The notes beneath the pieces were generated by a model that saw only the letters and a program-made list of their open reading frames with translations, had not been told where the DNA came from and did not search any database. Below, piece after piece: positions 45,667 through 57,649 of a stretch of 64,000 nucleotides of DNA. This DNA is from CAZKSN01 sp964555585. GTDB lineage: Bacteria; Bacillota_I; Bacilli_A; RF39; UBA660. Position 1 is the stretch's first letter, and each line of letters begins with the position of its first letter. The stretch is taken from positions 1 to 64,000 of the forward strand of contig CAZKSN010000004.1 of the NCBI GenBank assembly GCA_964555585.1, given 5' to 3'. Made by a program: the position numbers and the translations under genes.

Positions 45667-46401
45667 TCATTTTAATAGTATATCATTTATTTCTGAAGTA
45701 TAACTTCCATCTGCTTTATGCACAATTAAAGGTTTCAAAATTTTTATTCCAATATTTCCATTTTTTATTCCTTTAATCAAAAATAAATTTGATTCTTGCT
45801 CCATTTTTGGATATATAAACTGTAAAATTTTTGGTTCAATTTTATATTTGTTCATTAAAGACAATACTTCAAATAACCTTTCTGTTCTTTGAATTAAATA
45901 AAAAGCACCTTTATTTTTAATAATTTTACTAGATTCTGATATTATATCCTCTAAATTTATTAATATTTCATGCCTTGCATTTGTTTTAATCTGATTTATA
46001 TTATATTTACTTTCATTGTATTTTTTAAAATATGGAGGATTTGATATTATAATATCAAAATAATCACTTTTAAATAGCTTATTTAAATTTTTAATATCAT
46101 CGTTTATAATTTTTATCTGATCATTTAAATTATTTAAAGATATTGATTCAACTGCTAAATCATATATTTCTTTTTGTATTTCAATACCAATAATTTCATT
46201 TTTTGTTTTTGTAGACAATATTATTGGAATTGGTGCATTTCCACATCCTAAGTCTATAATTTTATAATCTTTATTATTTATTTCAACAAAATTTGCTAAT
46301 ATAATTGAATCTAAACTAAATCTAAAATATTCATTACACTGCACTATTTTTAAATTTTTATATCCAACTAAATCATTTATTACATTTTCCACAAGTTTCA
46401 C
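45667..46401 (-). CDS. tRNA1(Val) A37 N6-methyltransferase-like, YabB/TrmN6 family
   Basis: 244 residues. A Rossmann methyltransferase with IDLGCGNAPIPII (SAM loop) and NPPYFK (NPPY catalytic motif). The family start pattern QCNEYFRFSLDSIILANF is present. It is the YabB counterpart of the holB-yaaT-yabB run. The start codon is probably GTG inside the ricT 3' end, with no clear ribosome site; the exact start is uncertain. Confidence 0.9.
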   Translation of the reverse strand: MKLVENVINDLVGYKNLKIVQCNEYFRFSLDSIILANFVEINNKDYKIIDLGCGNAPIPIILSTKTKNEIIGIEIQKEIYDLAVESISLNNLNDQIKIINDDIKNLNKLFKSDYFDIIISNPPYFKKYNESKYNINQIKTNARHEILINLEDIISESSKIIKNKGAFYLIQRTERLFEVLSLMNKYKIEPKILQFIYPKMEQESNLFLIKGIKNGNIGIKILKPLIVHKADGSYTSEINDILLK

Positions 46402-47188
46402 ACTTATTTTTCAATTTTATTTCTATTTTCTCATTCTCTTCAGTTTTTATTACATATTTTCTATTCAAAATATCAACTGATATTACATTACCTTCTCCAT
46501 TATCAGTTTTTACATATTCACCAACTTCAGGCATATCTTTTTTATTCTCTGTATAAATATTATCTTCATATATTAAACAACATAATAATCTTCCACAAAG
46601 TCCGTTTATTTTTGATGGATTCAATGCTAAATTTTGATTTTTTGCCATAGAAATGCTTACTGTATCTAAATCATTTAAAAATGATGAACAACATAACTGC
46701 CTTCCACAAGGTCCTAAGCCTGAAACATTTTTTGCCTTATCCCTAACACCTATTTGTCTAAGTTCTATTCTGGTTTTATAAATACTTGCCAACTGTTTTG
46801 CCAATTCTCTGAAATCCACTCTATTTTCTGATAAAAAATAAAATAATAACTGATTTCTATCAAAAGTATAATATACTTCAGTAAATCTCATATCAAGATT
46901 TAATTCTTTTGCAATTTTTGTAGCTTTAGAATATGCACCCTGAGCATCCTCTATATTTTTTTGATGTTGTATTGTATCATCTTTTGAAGCAATTCTTATT
47001 ACACTGAACATATTACTATTTATAGAATTATTTGATACTTCTTTCAATTCAGTAACTACTTTTCCATATTGTAAGCCTCTCTCAGTTTCTACAATAACAT
47101 TGTCTCCATTTTCTAATTCTATTTTAGAAACATTAAAATAATGAATTTTTCCATTTTCTTTAAATTCTATTCCTATAATATTTAACAT
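46373..47188 (-). CDS. ricT: PSP1 domain protein RicT (YaaT)
   Basis: 271 residues from ATG 47188 (GGAAGGTG upstream). The PSP1 core includes GLGPCGRQLCCSSFL and NPSKINGLCGRLLCCL, whose Cys residues form part of the Fe-S sites in the RicAFT complex. The tail ends with CETCGKC. RicT helps RNase Y mRNA processing and influences Spo0A activation, competence and biofilm in B. subtilis. RicA and RicF are not in the window. The gene lies between holB and trmN6 as usual. Confidence 0.95.
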   Translation of the reverse strand: MLNIIGIEFKENGKIHYFNVSKIELENGDNVIVETERGLQYGKVVTELKEVSNNSINSNMFSVIRIASKDDTIQHQKNIEDAQGAYSKATKIAKELNLDMRFTEVYYTFDRNQLLFYFLSENRVDFRELAKQLASIYKTRIELRQIGVRDKAKNVSGLGPCGRQLCCSSFLNDLDTVSISMAKNQNLALNPSKINGLCGRLLCCLIYEDNIYTENKKDMPEVGEYVKTDNGEGNVISVDILNRKYVIKTEENEKIEIKLKNKCETCGKCNK

Positions 47189-47190
47189 TT

Positions 47191-48015
47191 TTAACACCTT
47201 CCAAATTCAATTATTATTTTATCCAATAATAAATTTGTATTTACATTATAATTAATTTTATCTATTACTGAATTAAGAATCATAATTTTTTCTGTAATAC
47301 TTTTTATTTCATTCTTTTCCACAATATTATCAATTAATTCAATATCATTTACAAAATATTCTATATCTTTATTTAAAATTTTATTTAAACAATCTATATA
47401 GAAATATATTACTACATTTAATATATTTAATAAACTATTTTTATCAATATTTTTATTTATAATTTTGTCAATTTTAGTAATTGCTTTAAATTTTAAGTTT
47501 TCAATAATTTTAATTAAATCTATAATTAATGATAATTCCTCTTCACTTGTATTTTGATAAATGTTTTCTACTTTTATATTACTTGCTAAAAATAATACTT
47601 GGCATCTTGATTTAACAGTACTAATGACTTTATTAATATTACTTGTTATTAAAAATGCATATATATCTCTTTCAGGTTCTTCTAATATTTTCAATAAACT
47701 ATTGGCTGCTTGCGAATTTAACTTTTCACATTCATTAATAATATAAACTTTTTTATTATAAGTTTGTGAAGTGGTTTTTAATTGTTCTTGTAATTCTTTT
47801 ATTTGATCTTTCGTAATAAGGATCCCGATTGGATTTACTATGTATATATCAGGACATGATACTAATTCAATTTCATCATTTAATATATATGAGGAAATAA
47901 TATTATTTAAAGATTCTTGAATAGTTTCAAAAGTTTCATTTCCAATCAAAAAAGCATGTCCAACTTGATTGAACCTTTTCATATTTTCAAAATATGTTTC
48001 TAATCTACTATTCAT
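47191..48015 (-). CDS. holB: DNA polymerase III delta' subunit
   Basis: 274 residues. A clamp-loader fold with no intact Walker A. FNQVGHAFLIGNETFE is at the start, KVYIINECEKLNSQAANSLLKILEEPERDIYAFLIT in the centre, and ISTVKSRCQVL the SRC motif. The C-terminal helical part is divergent. It works with the DnaX and HolA subunits; tmk, usually upstream, is missing here. Confidence 0.92.
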   Translation of the reverse strand: MNSRLETYFENMKRFNQVGHAFLIGNETFETIQESLNNIISSYILNDEIELVSCPDIYIVNPIGILITKDQIKELQEQLKTTSQTYNKKVYIINECEKLNSQAANSLLKILEEPERDIYAFLITSNINKVISTVKSRCQVLFLASNIKVENIYQNTSEEELSLIIDLIKIIENLKFKAITKIDKIINKNIDKNSLLNILNVVIYFYIDCLNKILNKDIEYFVNDIELIDNIVEKNEIKSITEKIMILNSVIDKINYNVNTNLLLDKIIIEFGRC

Positions 48016-48027
48016 CTTTAACTCCTG

Positions 48028-48210
48028 TTAAATAATTTTATATAAAATTATTAATCCTATCACTGAAGGAAGTCCTAAAATACTTACAATAACAATTGAT
48101 GATGTATTTATTGGAATTATCATACCAATTTTACCTAGGATAAGATTTATTGTATACAGCATAAATAAAGCTAGTACTATTTTTTTAATAACATAAAATA
48201 TTTTTTTCAT
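48028..48210 (-). CDS. bofA: BofA-like pro-sigma-K processing inhibitor
   Basis: 60 residues with two hydrophobic segments (about 7-30 and 36-58). The NLILGKIGMIIPINTSSIVIVSILGLPSVIGLI stretch is the BofA family core. In B. subtilis it holds SpoIVFB inactive until forespore signals arrive. It lies after recR in the standard place. Its Shine-Dalgarno is part of a hairpin (48217-48237). Confidence 0.88.
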   Translation of the reverse strand: MKKIFYVIKKIVLALFMLYTINLILGKIGMIIPINTSSIVIVSILGLPSVIGLIILYKII

Positions 48211-48216
48211 TTTTCT

Positions 48217-48237
48217 CCTTAATAAATTTTATTAAGG
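48217..48237 (-). promoter_or_regulatory. Hairpin covering the bofA ribosome site
   Basis: CCTTAATA, short loop, TATTAAGG on the minus strand; the 3' arm supplies the AAGG of AAGGAG just before the bofA ATG. No T-run follows, so it is not a simple terminator. Confidence 0.55.
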
Positions 48238-48248
48238 ACTTGTACATT

Positions 48249-48848
48249 TTATGATATTTCTTTTCTATCTTCTAATGCTTTCATCACCATCATAGGATCT
48301 AGATATTCTATTTCTGATCCTGCTGGAATTCCGTATGATAATCTAGATATTCTTTTATTTTTATTTTTTAATAATTTTTGAATATATAATGAAGTGGTTT
48401 CTCCTTCTATTGAAGGATTTATTGCAATAATGATCTCCTTTACTTCATCTGTTAATCTTTTATTCAATAAACTATCTAAATTTATATCTTCAGGATTTAT
48501 TCCATCTATTGGTGAAATCAGCCCATTTAATACGTGATACTTTCCTCTGAAATTTCCAGTTTTTTCAAACATAAATACACTTTTTGAATGTTCAACTATA
48601 CATAATACACTGCCATCTCTGTTTTTATCCGAACATATGTCACATATTTCTTTATCTGTATAATGTCCACATATTTCACATTTTTTAATATTTTTTTTAA
48701 AATTTACTAAATTCTTAGCAAAATTATTAATTTCACATTCATCTAGACTATCAATTGCATAAATAAACCTTTCTGCAGATTTTTCTCCAATCCCAGGCAA
48801 TATTTTAAAACTTTCTATTAATTGTAAAAAATCTTTTGGATAAATCAT
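48249..48848 (-). CDS. recR: Recombination protein RecR
   Basis: 199 residues. LPGIGEKSAERF is a helix-hairpin-helix, CEICGHYTDKEICDIC is the Cys4 zinc site, and the TOPRIM region includes LCIVEHSKSVFMFEKTG. It works with RecF and RecO in gap repair. It follows ybaB and precedes bofA, the common order. Confidence 0.98.
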   Translation of the reverse strand: MIYPKDFLQLIESFKILPGIGEKSAERFIYAIDSLDECEINNFAKNLVNFKKNIKKCEICGHYTDKEICDICSDKNRDGSVLCIVEHSKSVFMFEKTGNFRGKYHVLNGLISPIDGINPEDINLDSLLNKRLTDEVKEIIIAINPSIEGETTSLYIQKLLKNKNKRISRLSYGIPAGSEIEYLDPMMVMKALEDRKEIS

Positions 48849-48851
48849 GTT

Positions 48852-49145
48852 TTAAAATATTCCTCCCATACCGCCGGTATACTTCCCTAGTTTTTCTTGT
48901 TTAGCTTTATTTAGATTCCCTAAAGCATCATTTACCGCCAATAAAATCATATCTTCTAGCATTTCAATTTCATTTACTGCTTCTTTATCTGAAATGGAAA
49001 TTTTTGTAACAACGTTTTTACCGCTCATTTCAACCTTTACAATTCCATTTTCTCCATAAAATATTGAATTTTCTATTTCCTTATTTATTCTTTCCATGTC
49101 CCCTTGTATTTTTTTTGCCTGAGCCATTAAATTTTGCATATTCAT
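48852..49145 (-). CDS. YbaB/EbfC nucleoid-associated protein
   Basis: 97 residues. MQNLMAQAKKIQGDMERINKEIEN starts the coiled helix of the family, followed by the strand core, ending with LGKYTGGMGGIF. It binds DNA as a dimer. The dnaX-ybaB-recR row is conserved widely. Confidence 0.96.
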   Translation of the reverse strand: MNMQNLMAQAKKIQGDMERINKEIENSIFYGENGIVKVEMSGKNVVTKISISDKEAVNEIEMLEDMILLAVNDALGNLNKAKQEKLGKYTGGMGGIF

Positions 49146-49163
49146 AATATAATTTTCCTTTCT

Positions 49164-50795
49164 TTATTTAATACTTACACTTTCTTCCCCAAAAAGACTA
49201 ATTGCTGATGATTCTATTTCTGATATTTCAACTTTATTAACATTGTGAACTATATCAATTTTTTCCTCTATTATCTGATAATTTACTCCATTTTTTTTAT
49301 TCTCAATATATTCTTTTTTAATATCAGACCATTCACTATCAGTTGCTGCTATTAAATTATACTTCTTATTAAAAACTTTTTCTATTAATTTTTCAATTTG
49401 CTTTAAATTGCTATAAAATATATCTATTTGTCCGTTCTTTTTAAATGAAAACATAATATAATCTGGAGAAGCAACTACTATTTTACCTTCAAGTAATAAC
49501 TTGGCAATATTGTTAAATATTTTATCAGAAATATAGTTTTCTATATCCTCATACAAATTTAACAAATTATTTAATATGTTTTTATCTGCTAAAGCAAGAA
49601 CATTATTAATTCTTGTTTTTTTTAATATTTCAATAGCTTCATCATCTATATTATCAATTTTACTTTTTTTAAATGATTCAATTTTTTCATCTTTTTTAAC
49701 TTTTTTATCTTCTTTTGTTTCTATTTTTTCAAACAATGAACATAAATTAATAAAATATATTTCAAAAATAATTTTTTGATTATTAGACCTTTTTAATTCT
49801 GATAATAATTCTGTAATAATTTTACTAATTTGTTTGCATTTGTCATTCTCAATTTTATTATATTTATTTAAAAATTGAATATAACTTTCATTAAAATAAT
49901 TATGAATGTTATTATTTATAGTAATATCTCTAACTAATAGTAATAATCTTTCTGATATAGTATTAAAATTTTTTCCAGTTTGAAATAATTCATTAATTAT
50001 ATCCAAACCATTGTTTAAATCATTATTTACAATACAATCAAACATTTGTTCTATAACTATGTCACTTACATCTCCACTTATCAAATATACATCTTCATTT
50101 GTTATAGTACTACCTTTAATTGCAGTTATTTGATCAATTAAATTAATTGCATCTCTAAGACCGCCATCACTTAATTTGCATATTAATTCTAAAGAATCTT
50201 CACTTATTTCCTTATTTTCCTGAACAGATATATAAGATAATCTATTTTTTAAAACAGACGGAACGATTTTTTTAAAATCAAATCTTTGACATCTAGATAT
50301 TATAGTTAAAGGAATTTTTTGAACTTCAGTTGTTGCTAAAATAAAAATCACATGTGAAGGTGGTTCTTCCAATGTTTTTAACAAAGCATTAAATGCACCT
50401 GTTGATAACATATGAACTTCATCTATAATATATACTTTATATCTTGCAATTGAAGGCATTAACTTAGCATTATTTCTAATTTCTCTTACTTCATCAACAC
50501 CATTATTACTTGCAGCATCTATTTCTATTATATCAATTGGATTTTCAATTATATTTTTACACATTTCGCAATTATTACATACATCTCCATCATTTGGAGA
50601 TAAACAGTTTACTGCCCTAGCAAAAATCTTGGCAACACTTGTTTTTCCAGTACCTCTAGGACCACTAAATAAGAAAGCATGCCCTATTTTTTCATTTATA
50701 ATAGAATTTTTCAAAATTTTTACAATAACATCTTGTCCAACTACATCAGAAAATGTTAATGGTCTATATTTTCTATATAATGCTGTATAACTCAT
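49164..50795 (-). CDS. dnaX: DNA polymerase III subunits gamma and tau
   Basis: 543 residues from ATG 50795 (GGGGTGAT upstream), giving MSYTALYRKYRPLTF; an in-frame GTG nine bases earlier is inside the ribosome site. Walker A GPRGTGKTS, zinc Cys (CLSPNDGDVCNNCEMC), IDEVHMLS and SRCQRFDFKK are typical. The tau tail is Lys/Asp-rich and shorter than average. Whether gamma is made by frameshifting is not clear. Confidence 0.97.
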   Translation of the reverse strand: MSYTALYRKYRPLTFSDVVGQDVIVKILKNSIINEKIGHAFLFSGPRGTGKTSVAKIFARAVNCLSPNDGDVCNNCEMCKNIIENPIDIIEIDAASNNGVDEVREIRNNAKLMPSIARYKVYIIDEVHMLSTGAFNALLKTLEEPPSHVIFILATTEVQKIPLTIISRCQRFDFKKIVPSVLKNRLSYISVQENKEISEDSLELICKLSDGGLRDAINLIDQITAIKGSTITNEDVYLISGDVSDIVIEQMFDCIVNNDLNNGLDIINELFQTGKNFNTISERLLLLVRDITINNNIHNYFNESYIQFLNKYNKIENDKCKQISKIITELLSELKRSNNQKIIFEIYFINLCSLFEKIETKEDKKVKKDEKIESFKKSKIDNIDDEAIEILKKTRINNVLALADKNILNNLLNLYEDIENYISDKIFNNIAKLLLEGKIVVASPDYIMFSFKKNGQIDIFYSNLKQIEKLIEKVFNKKYNLIAATDSEWSDIKKEYIENKKNGVNYQIIEEKIDIVHNVNKVEISEIESSAISLFGEESVSIK

Positions 50796-50846
50796 AAATA
50801 TCACCCCATTAATTAAATTATAACACTCTATTTAAAATTAATATAG

Positions 50847-51251
50847 TTATCTTTTATTTTTAAAAAAATCTGATAGAATCTTACTATATTCAGTTTCATA
50901 TTGATCATTAAACTTCAATAATTCCACTTTATTTTCTACTGTTTTATTATTTTCAGTTAAATAATAAATTTTTTTAATTCTTGAGGCTTTTATTACTTCC
51001 ATGCACATATCACATGGTTTTAATGTGACATACATTATACAATCATTTAATCTCCAATTTTTAAGTTTTTTAGCAGCTTTTTGAATAACTTCTATTTCAG
51101 CATGCCAAAGTACATTGTTTTTAATATTTCTTTTATTGTAAGCTTTAGATATTATTTTGTTCTTATATACTATTATTGCTCCTACTGGAACTTCATCATT
51201 TTTTTGTGCTTTCTTCACTAATTTTTTTATTTCATTTATTATATTTTCCAT
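50847..51251 (-). CDS. tadA: tRNA(adenine34) deaminase
   Basis: 134 residues. H50-A-E52 and P-C80-x2-C83 form the zinc deaminase site. It makes inosine at position 34 of tRNA(Arg). The gene follows ffs directly and precedes dnaX; in B. subtilis the scr RNA gene lies between tadA and dnaX instead. Confidence 0.96.
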   Translation of the reverse strand: MENIINEIKKLVKKAQKNDEVPVGAIIVYKNKIISKAYNKRNIKNNVLWHAEIEVIQKAAKKLKNWRLNDCIMYVTLKPCDMCMEVIKASRIKKIYYLTENNKTVENKVELLKFNDQYETEYSKILSDFFKNKR

Positions 51252-51264
51252 ATTATATCCTTAT

Positions 51265-51343
51265 AAAAAGGTGCACACATATAATTAATGTTAAGGCTGC
51301 TGTTTTCCAACTCTGACCTGATTCCATGTTATATGTTGCACCT
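51265..51343 (-). ncRNA. ffs: Signal recognition particle RNA (small bacterial type, 4.5S)
   Basis: On the minus strand the ends pair (GGTGCA... with ...TGCACC). The apical domain carries GGTCAG, the GGAA tetraloop and AGCAGCC, the SRP RNA hallmark bound by Ffh M-domain. About 75 nt plus a T-run, so it is the short form without an Alu domain, unlike the long B. subtilis scRNA. A consensus promoter lies directly upstream. Confidence 0.94.
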
Positions 51344-51349
51344 ATATAA

Positions 51350-51378
51350 ATTATATTATAATACTTTATTATTGTAAA
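51350..51378 (-). promoter_or_regulatory. ffs promoter
   Basis: On the minus strand TTTACA (51373-51378), 17 bp, TATAAT (51350-51355), placing the start at the first base of the RNA stem. Confidence 0.88.
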
Positions 51379-51391
51379 TTAATTCTATTAA

Positions 51392-51407
51392 TGTTTCACG
51401 TGAAACA
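51392..51407. promoter_or_regulatory. parS site, classical form
   Basis: TGTTTCACGTGAAACA, a perfect 16-bp match to the ParB (Spo0J) parS consensus, located upstream of ffs and about 9 kb from the origin. Confidence 0.95.
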
Positions 51408-51431
51408 TTAAATTTATATATAAACTAGTTA

Positions 51432-51457
51432 AAAATTATTTCCCGGGAAATAATTTT
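51432..51457. promoter_or_regulatory. Noc-binding-site-type palindrome (NBS), copy 2
   Basis: The same 26-bp palindrome as at 45640; core ATTTCCCGGGAAAT at 51438-51451. It lies between the two parS sites. Confidence 0.8.
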
Positions 51458-51470
51458 ATAAAAAAAATAA

Positions 51471-51486
51471 TGTTCCACGTGGAACA
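51471..51486. promoter_or_regulatory. Second parS-type palindrome, GC variant, inside the gyrA terminator
   Basis: TGTTCCACGTGGAACA is the parS form known from Pseudomonas and accepted by many ParB proteins. Flanking bases extend it to a 26-28-bp palindrome ending at the gyrA stop, and on the minus strand eight T follow, so it also forms a good rho-independent terminator. Confidence 0.88.
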
Positions 51487-53964
51487 TTATTTAATATTTT
51501 CTTCTGCTGTTTCATATGAAGCAGCTTCGTCATCTTTATTTATAACAGATATTGATGAAACTAAATTATTTTCTTTTAAATTTATTAATCTAACTCCCTG
51601 GGTAACTCTTCCCATTTCAGATATATTATCAATATCTAATCTAATAATGATTCCATTGTTAGTGATTATCATTAAATCTGAACTTTCATTTATTGATTTA
51701 AATCCTACTATATTTCCATTCTTAGATGTGACGTTTAAAGTTTTTACTCCTTTACTTCCTCGTTTGGTTTCTCTGTATTCTTCAACTTTGGTTTTTTTAC
51801 CATATCCTTTTTCAGTTACAACCAATATCAAACTGTTATCTTCAGAAATTTCAGCTCCTACGCAGATATTTTCACCTAAGTTGATTCCTCTAACTCCAGA
51901 AGCGGTTCTTCCCATTATTCTTACTTCAGTTTCATTAAATCTAACCATTCTTCCGTTTGAAGAACACATCAGTATGTGATTATCACCTGTTGTTTTCTTG
52001 ACTGAAATTAATTCATCATCCTCTTTTAAAGTAATAGCAATCTTTCCACTTTGTCTAATATTATCAAATTCTACAATTTCAGTTCTTTTTACAACACCTT
52101 TTTTAGTTGCAAATAACAAACATTTGTACTTATTATCTTTTTCAATTTTTACAACCGTATTAATATTTTCATCTTTATCAATTTGGAGAAGATTTACTAA
52201 AGGAATTCCCTTTGCAGTTCTAGAAAATTCAGGAATTTCATATCCTTTTAATCTATATACTTTTCCTTTATTTGAAAAGAACAAAATATAATCATGTGTA
52301 GTTAAACTAACTAATTTATCAACAAAATCTTCCTCATTGATAGACATACCTTTTATTCCAACTCCACCCCTATTTTGAGTTTTATATGTATCACTTGAAA
52401 TTCTCTTTATATAATTATTGTTTGTTATAGTAATAACAATCTTTTCCTCAGGAATTAAGGATTCATCTTCAATATATTCAACAGAAGTCATATCAATGTC
52501 AGTTCTTCTTTCATCACCATATTTTTCCTTAATTTCATTTAATTCATTTTTTATAATTTCAAGCACTTTTTGAGGATCGCCTAAAATATTTTTCAATTCT
52601 AAAATAAATTTTAATAATCTGTCCAATTCCTCTTCTATTTTTTCTCTTTCTAGTCCTGTTAATCTTCTTAATTTCATTTCAAGAATTGCTTCTGATTGAA
52701 CTTCAGTTAAATTAAATCTAGAAATCAATCCTTCTTTAGCTTCTAAATCACTTTTTGCTGTTTTTATCAATTTAATAATTTCATCAATGTTATCTAAAGC
52801 AATTTTTAATCCTTCTAATATGTGAGCTTGTTTTTCTGCTTTTTCTAAATCAAATTTAGTTCTTCTGATTATTACAAGTTTCTGATATTCAATATAATTT
52901 ACTAATATTTCTTTTAAACTTAATATTTTCGGCTGCCCATCAACCAAAGCCAACATATTTATGCCAAATGAAGATTGCAATGCAGTATGTTTATATAAAT
53001 TGTTTAAAATAACATTGGCATTAGCCTCTTTTTTTACATCAATAACTATTCTTAAACCTTTTTCTAATGAAGTTTCATCCACAATATTTGAAATTCCATC
53101 TATTACTTTATCTTTTACTAAATTTGCAATTTTCACTATTAAATTAGATTTATTGATTTGATATGGAATTTCAGTTACAACTATTGATTGTTTACCAGTT
53201 TTACTTTCTTCAATTGAAGCCTTTGCTCTTAAGTATATGATTCCTTTTCCGGTTTCATAAGCTTTTTTAATTCCACTATTACCTAAAATTAAAGCTCCGG
53301 TTGGAAAATCAGGTCCTTTAATATATTGCATTAATTCAATTATATCAATGTTTGGATTATCAATGCATGCGATACAGCCATTTATGGTTTCACTTAAATT
53401 ATGAGGAGGTATATTAGTGGCCATTCCTACTGCAATACCTACACTACCATTAACTAATAAATTTGGAAATCTAGAAGGTAAAACTACTGGTTCAGTTTCT
53501 TCTCCATCAAAGTTTGGAGCAAAATCAACTGTATCTTTATTAATATCCTTTACCATTTCCATAGATATTTTACTCATTCTAGCTTCTGTATAACGCATTG
53601 CTGCTGCTCCATCTCCGTCAATAGAACCAAAATTTCCATGTCCATCAACTAGAATATATCTGTAGTTGAAATCCTGTGACATTCTTACTAAGGCATCATA
53701 AACCGATGAATCACCGTGTGGATGATATTTACCAATAATATCACCGACGATTCTTGCGCTTTTCTTATATGGTGCTCCTGAAGTCATACCTAAAGTATTC
53801 ATAGCATATAAAATTCTTCTATGAACTGGTTTTAATCCATCCCTAACATCTGGTAAAGCTCTTGATACAATAACACTCATGGAATAATCTACAAATGAAT
53901 TTTTCATTTCATTATATATGCTTACATCATTTATCTTATCTTTTATTTCATTTTCTGTATTCAT
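51487..53964 (-). CDS. gyrA: DNA gyrase subunit A
   Basis: 825 residues. The start has [23 protein letters not shown], and the catalytic tyrosine region is [14 protein letters not shown]. The C-terminal beta-pinwheel has repeats such as NRGGVGIKG and [12 protein letters not shown], the GyrA-box region. It cuts and rejoins DNA to introduce negative supercoils with GyrB. AGGAGG precedes the start, nine bases after gyrB. Confidence 0.98.
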   Translation of the reverse strand: MNTENEIKDKINDVSIYNEMKNSFVDYSMSVIVSRALPDVRDGLKPVHRRILYAMNTLGMTSGAPYKKSARIVGDIIGKYHPHGDSSVYDALVRMSQDFNYRYILVDGHGNFGSIDGDGAAAMRYTEARMSKISMEMVKDINKDTVDFAPNFDGEETEPVVLPSRFPNLLVNGSVGIAVGMATNIPPHNLSETINGCIACIDNPNIDIIELMQYIKGPDFPTGALILGNSGIKKAYETGKGIIYLRAKASIEESKTGKQSIVVTEIPYQINKSNLIVKIANLVKDKVIDGISNIVDETSLEKGLRIVIDVKKEANANVILNNLYKHTALQSSFGINMLALVDGQPKILSLKEILVNYIEYQKLVIIRRTKFDLEKAEKQAHILEGLKIALDNIDEIIKLIKTAKSDLEAKEGLISRFNLTEVQSEAILEMKLRRLTGLEREKIEEELDRLLKFILELKNILGDPQKVLEIIKNELNEIKEKYGDERRTDIDMTSVEYIEDESLIPEEKIVITITNNNYIKRISSDTYKTQNRGGVGIKGMSINEEDFVDKLVSLTTHDYILFFSNKGKVYRLKGYEIPEFSRTAKGIPLVNLLQIDKDENINTVVKIEKDNKYKCLLFATKKGVVKRTEIVEFDNIRQSGKIAITLKEDDELISVKKTTGDNHILMCSSNGRMVRFNETEVRIMGRTASGVRGINLGENICVGAEISEDNSLILVVTEKGYGKKTKVEEYRETKRGSKGVKTLNVTSKNGNIVGFKSINESSDLMIITNNGIIIRLDIDNISEMGRVTQGVRLINLKENNLVSSISVINKDDEAASYETAEENIK

Positions 53965-53973
53965 TTTAACCTC

Positions 53974-56972
<2,999 letters not shown>

Positions 56973-57005
56973 TTTAAAACCTCATATACCCCCAATAAAT
57001 TAAAT

Positions 57006-57035
57006 AATAGGTATACATGTACTCCTATACCTATT
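57006..57035 (-). terminator. Inverted repeat after the comK-like gene
   Basis: AATAGGTATA, ten-base loop, TATACCTATT between the comK-like stop and recF. The T-rich tract after it is weak, so it may be a leaky terminator or a binding site. Confidence 0.5.
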
Positions 57036-57068
57036 AATAATTATACCATAAAAATAAGAATATTTATA

Positions 57069-57533
57069 TTAATTTTTCATATTTTTATTTATTCTTTCAC
57101 TTAATACTACTTGCAATCTTGTAGCTCTTAATATTTGATTTGTTAAAGAGCCAATAGACATATCTAATTCTATTTTTTCTCCTGATTTAAATTCAATTAT
57201 AGATGAATTTCTTTCTAAATTTGAATAATATTTTTTTATATTATTTAATGAGATCCAATTGCAGTCTTTTCTTAATGGAGAAGTTGTAGGAAAAAATATT
57301 AATTTTGTTGTTTCTTCTATTATTATTGGAGATTTATGAGTAATACCAATTAATTCTTTAGTTCCTTTTTGTCTTCCTAAATATGAACTACCAAAATATT
57401 TACAACTATAATCAACAACACTATAACTATTTTCTTCAATTACATATTCATTGGCAATTTCAATTATTTTACTTTTTTTATTTTCAATTGAGAGAATTGC
57501 TAAAGTATTATTATTTATTTCATAATCCATCAT
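57069..57533 (-). CDS. comK: ComK-family competence transcription factor, C-terminally short
   Basis: 154 residues. DYSCKYFGSSYLGRQKGTK (41-59), GITHKSPIIIEE (63-74), LIFFPTTSPLRKDCNWIS (78-95) and the late SLTNQILRATRLQ are the conserved blocks of ComK, the master activator of DNA-uptake genes in Bacillus. ComK has about 190 residues there; the missing part is the C-terminal tail used by MecA/ClpC to hold and degrade it. A strong AAAGGAGGTG precedes the gene (two adjacent ATG are possible). It lies between dnaN and recF and is separated from both by hairpins, so it is its own transcript. Activity as an activator is inferred from the family. Confidence 0.85.
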   Translation of the reverse strand: MMDYEINNNTLAILSIENKKSKIIEIANEYVIEENSYSVVDYSCKYFGSSYLGRQKGTKELIGITHKSPIIIEETTKLIFFPTTSPLRKDCNWISLNNIKKYYSNLERNSSIIEFKSGEKIELDMSIGSLTNQILRATRLQVVLSERINKNMKN

Positions 57534-57622
57534 TACACCTCCTTTTCTTTAAAATTTAAGAAGTATAATAACATAATTAAAAGTCGAAATTTTTGTTATT
57601 TTGTCGGAAATTAAAGAAAAAA

Positions 57623-57649
57623 AATAAATAGTATTTATAACTATTTATT
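57623..57649 (-). terminator. dnaN terminator
   Basis: On the minus strand AATAAATAGT, loop TATAAAT, ACTATTTATT and then a T-run; it begins in the dnaN stop. Confidence 0.85.

Noticed and set aside
51470..51979. 169-codon plus-strand frame opposite gyrA
   Set aside because: Starts within the parS/terminator palindrome and lies wholly antisense to the conserved GyrA C-terminal domain.
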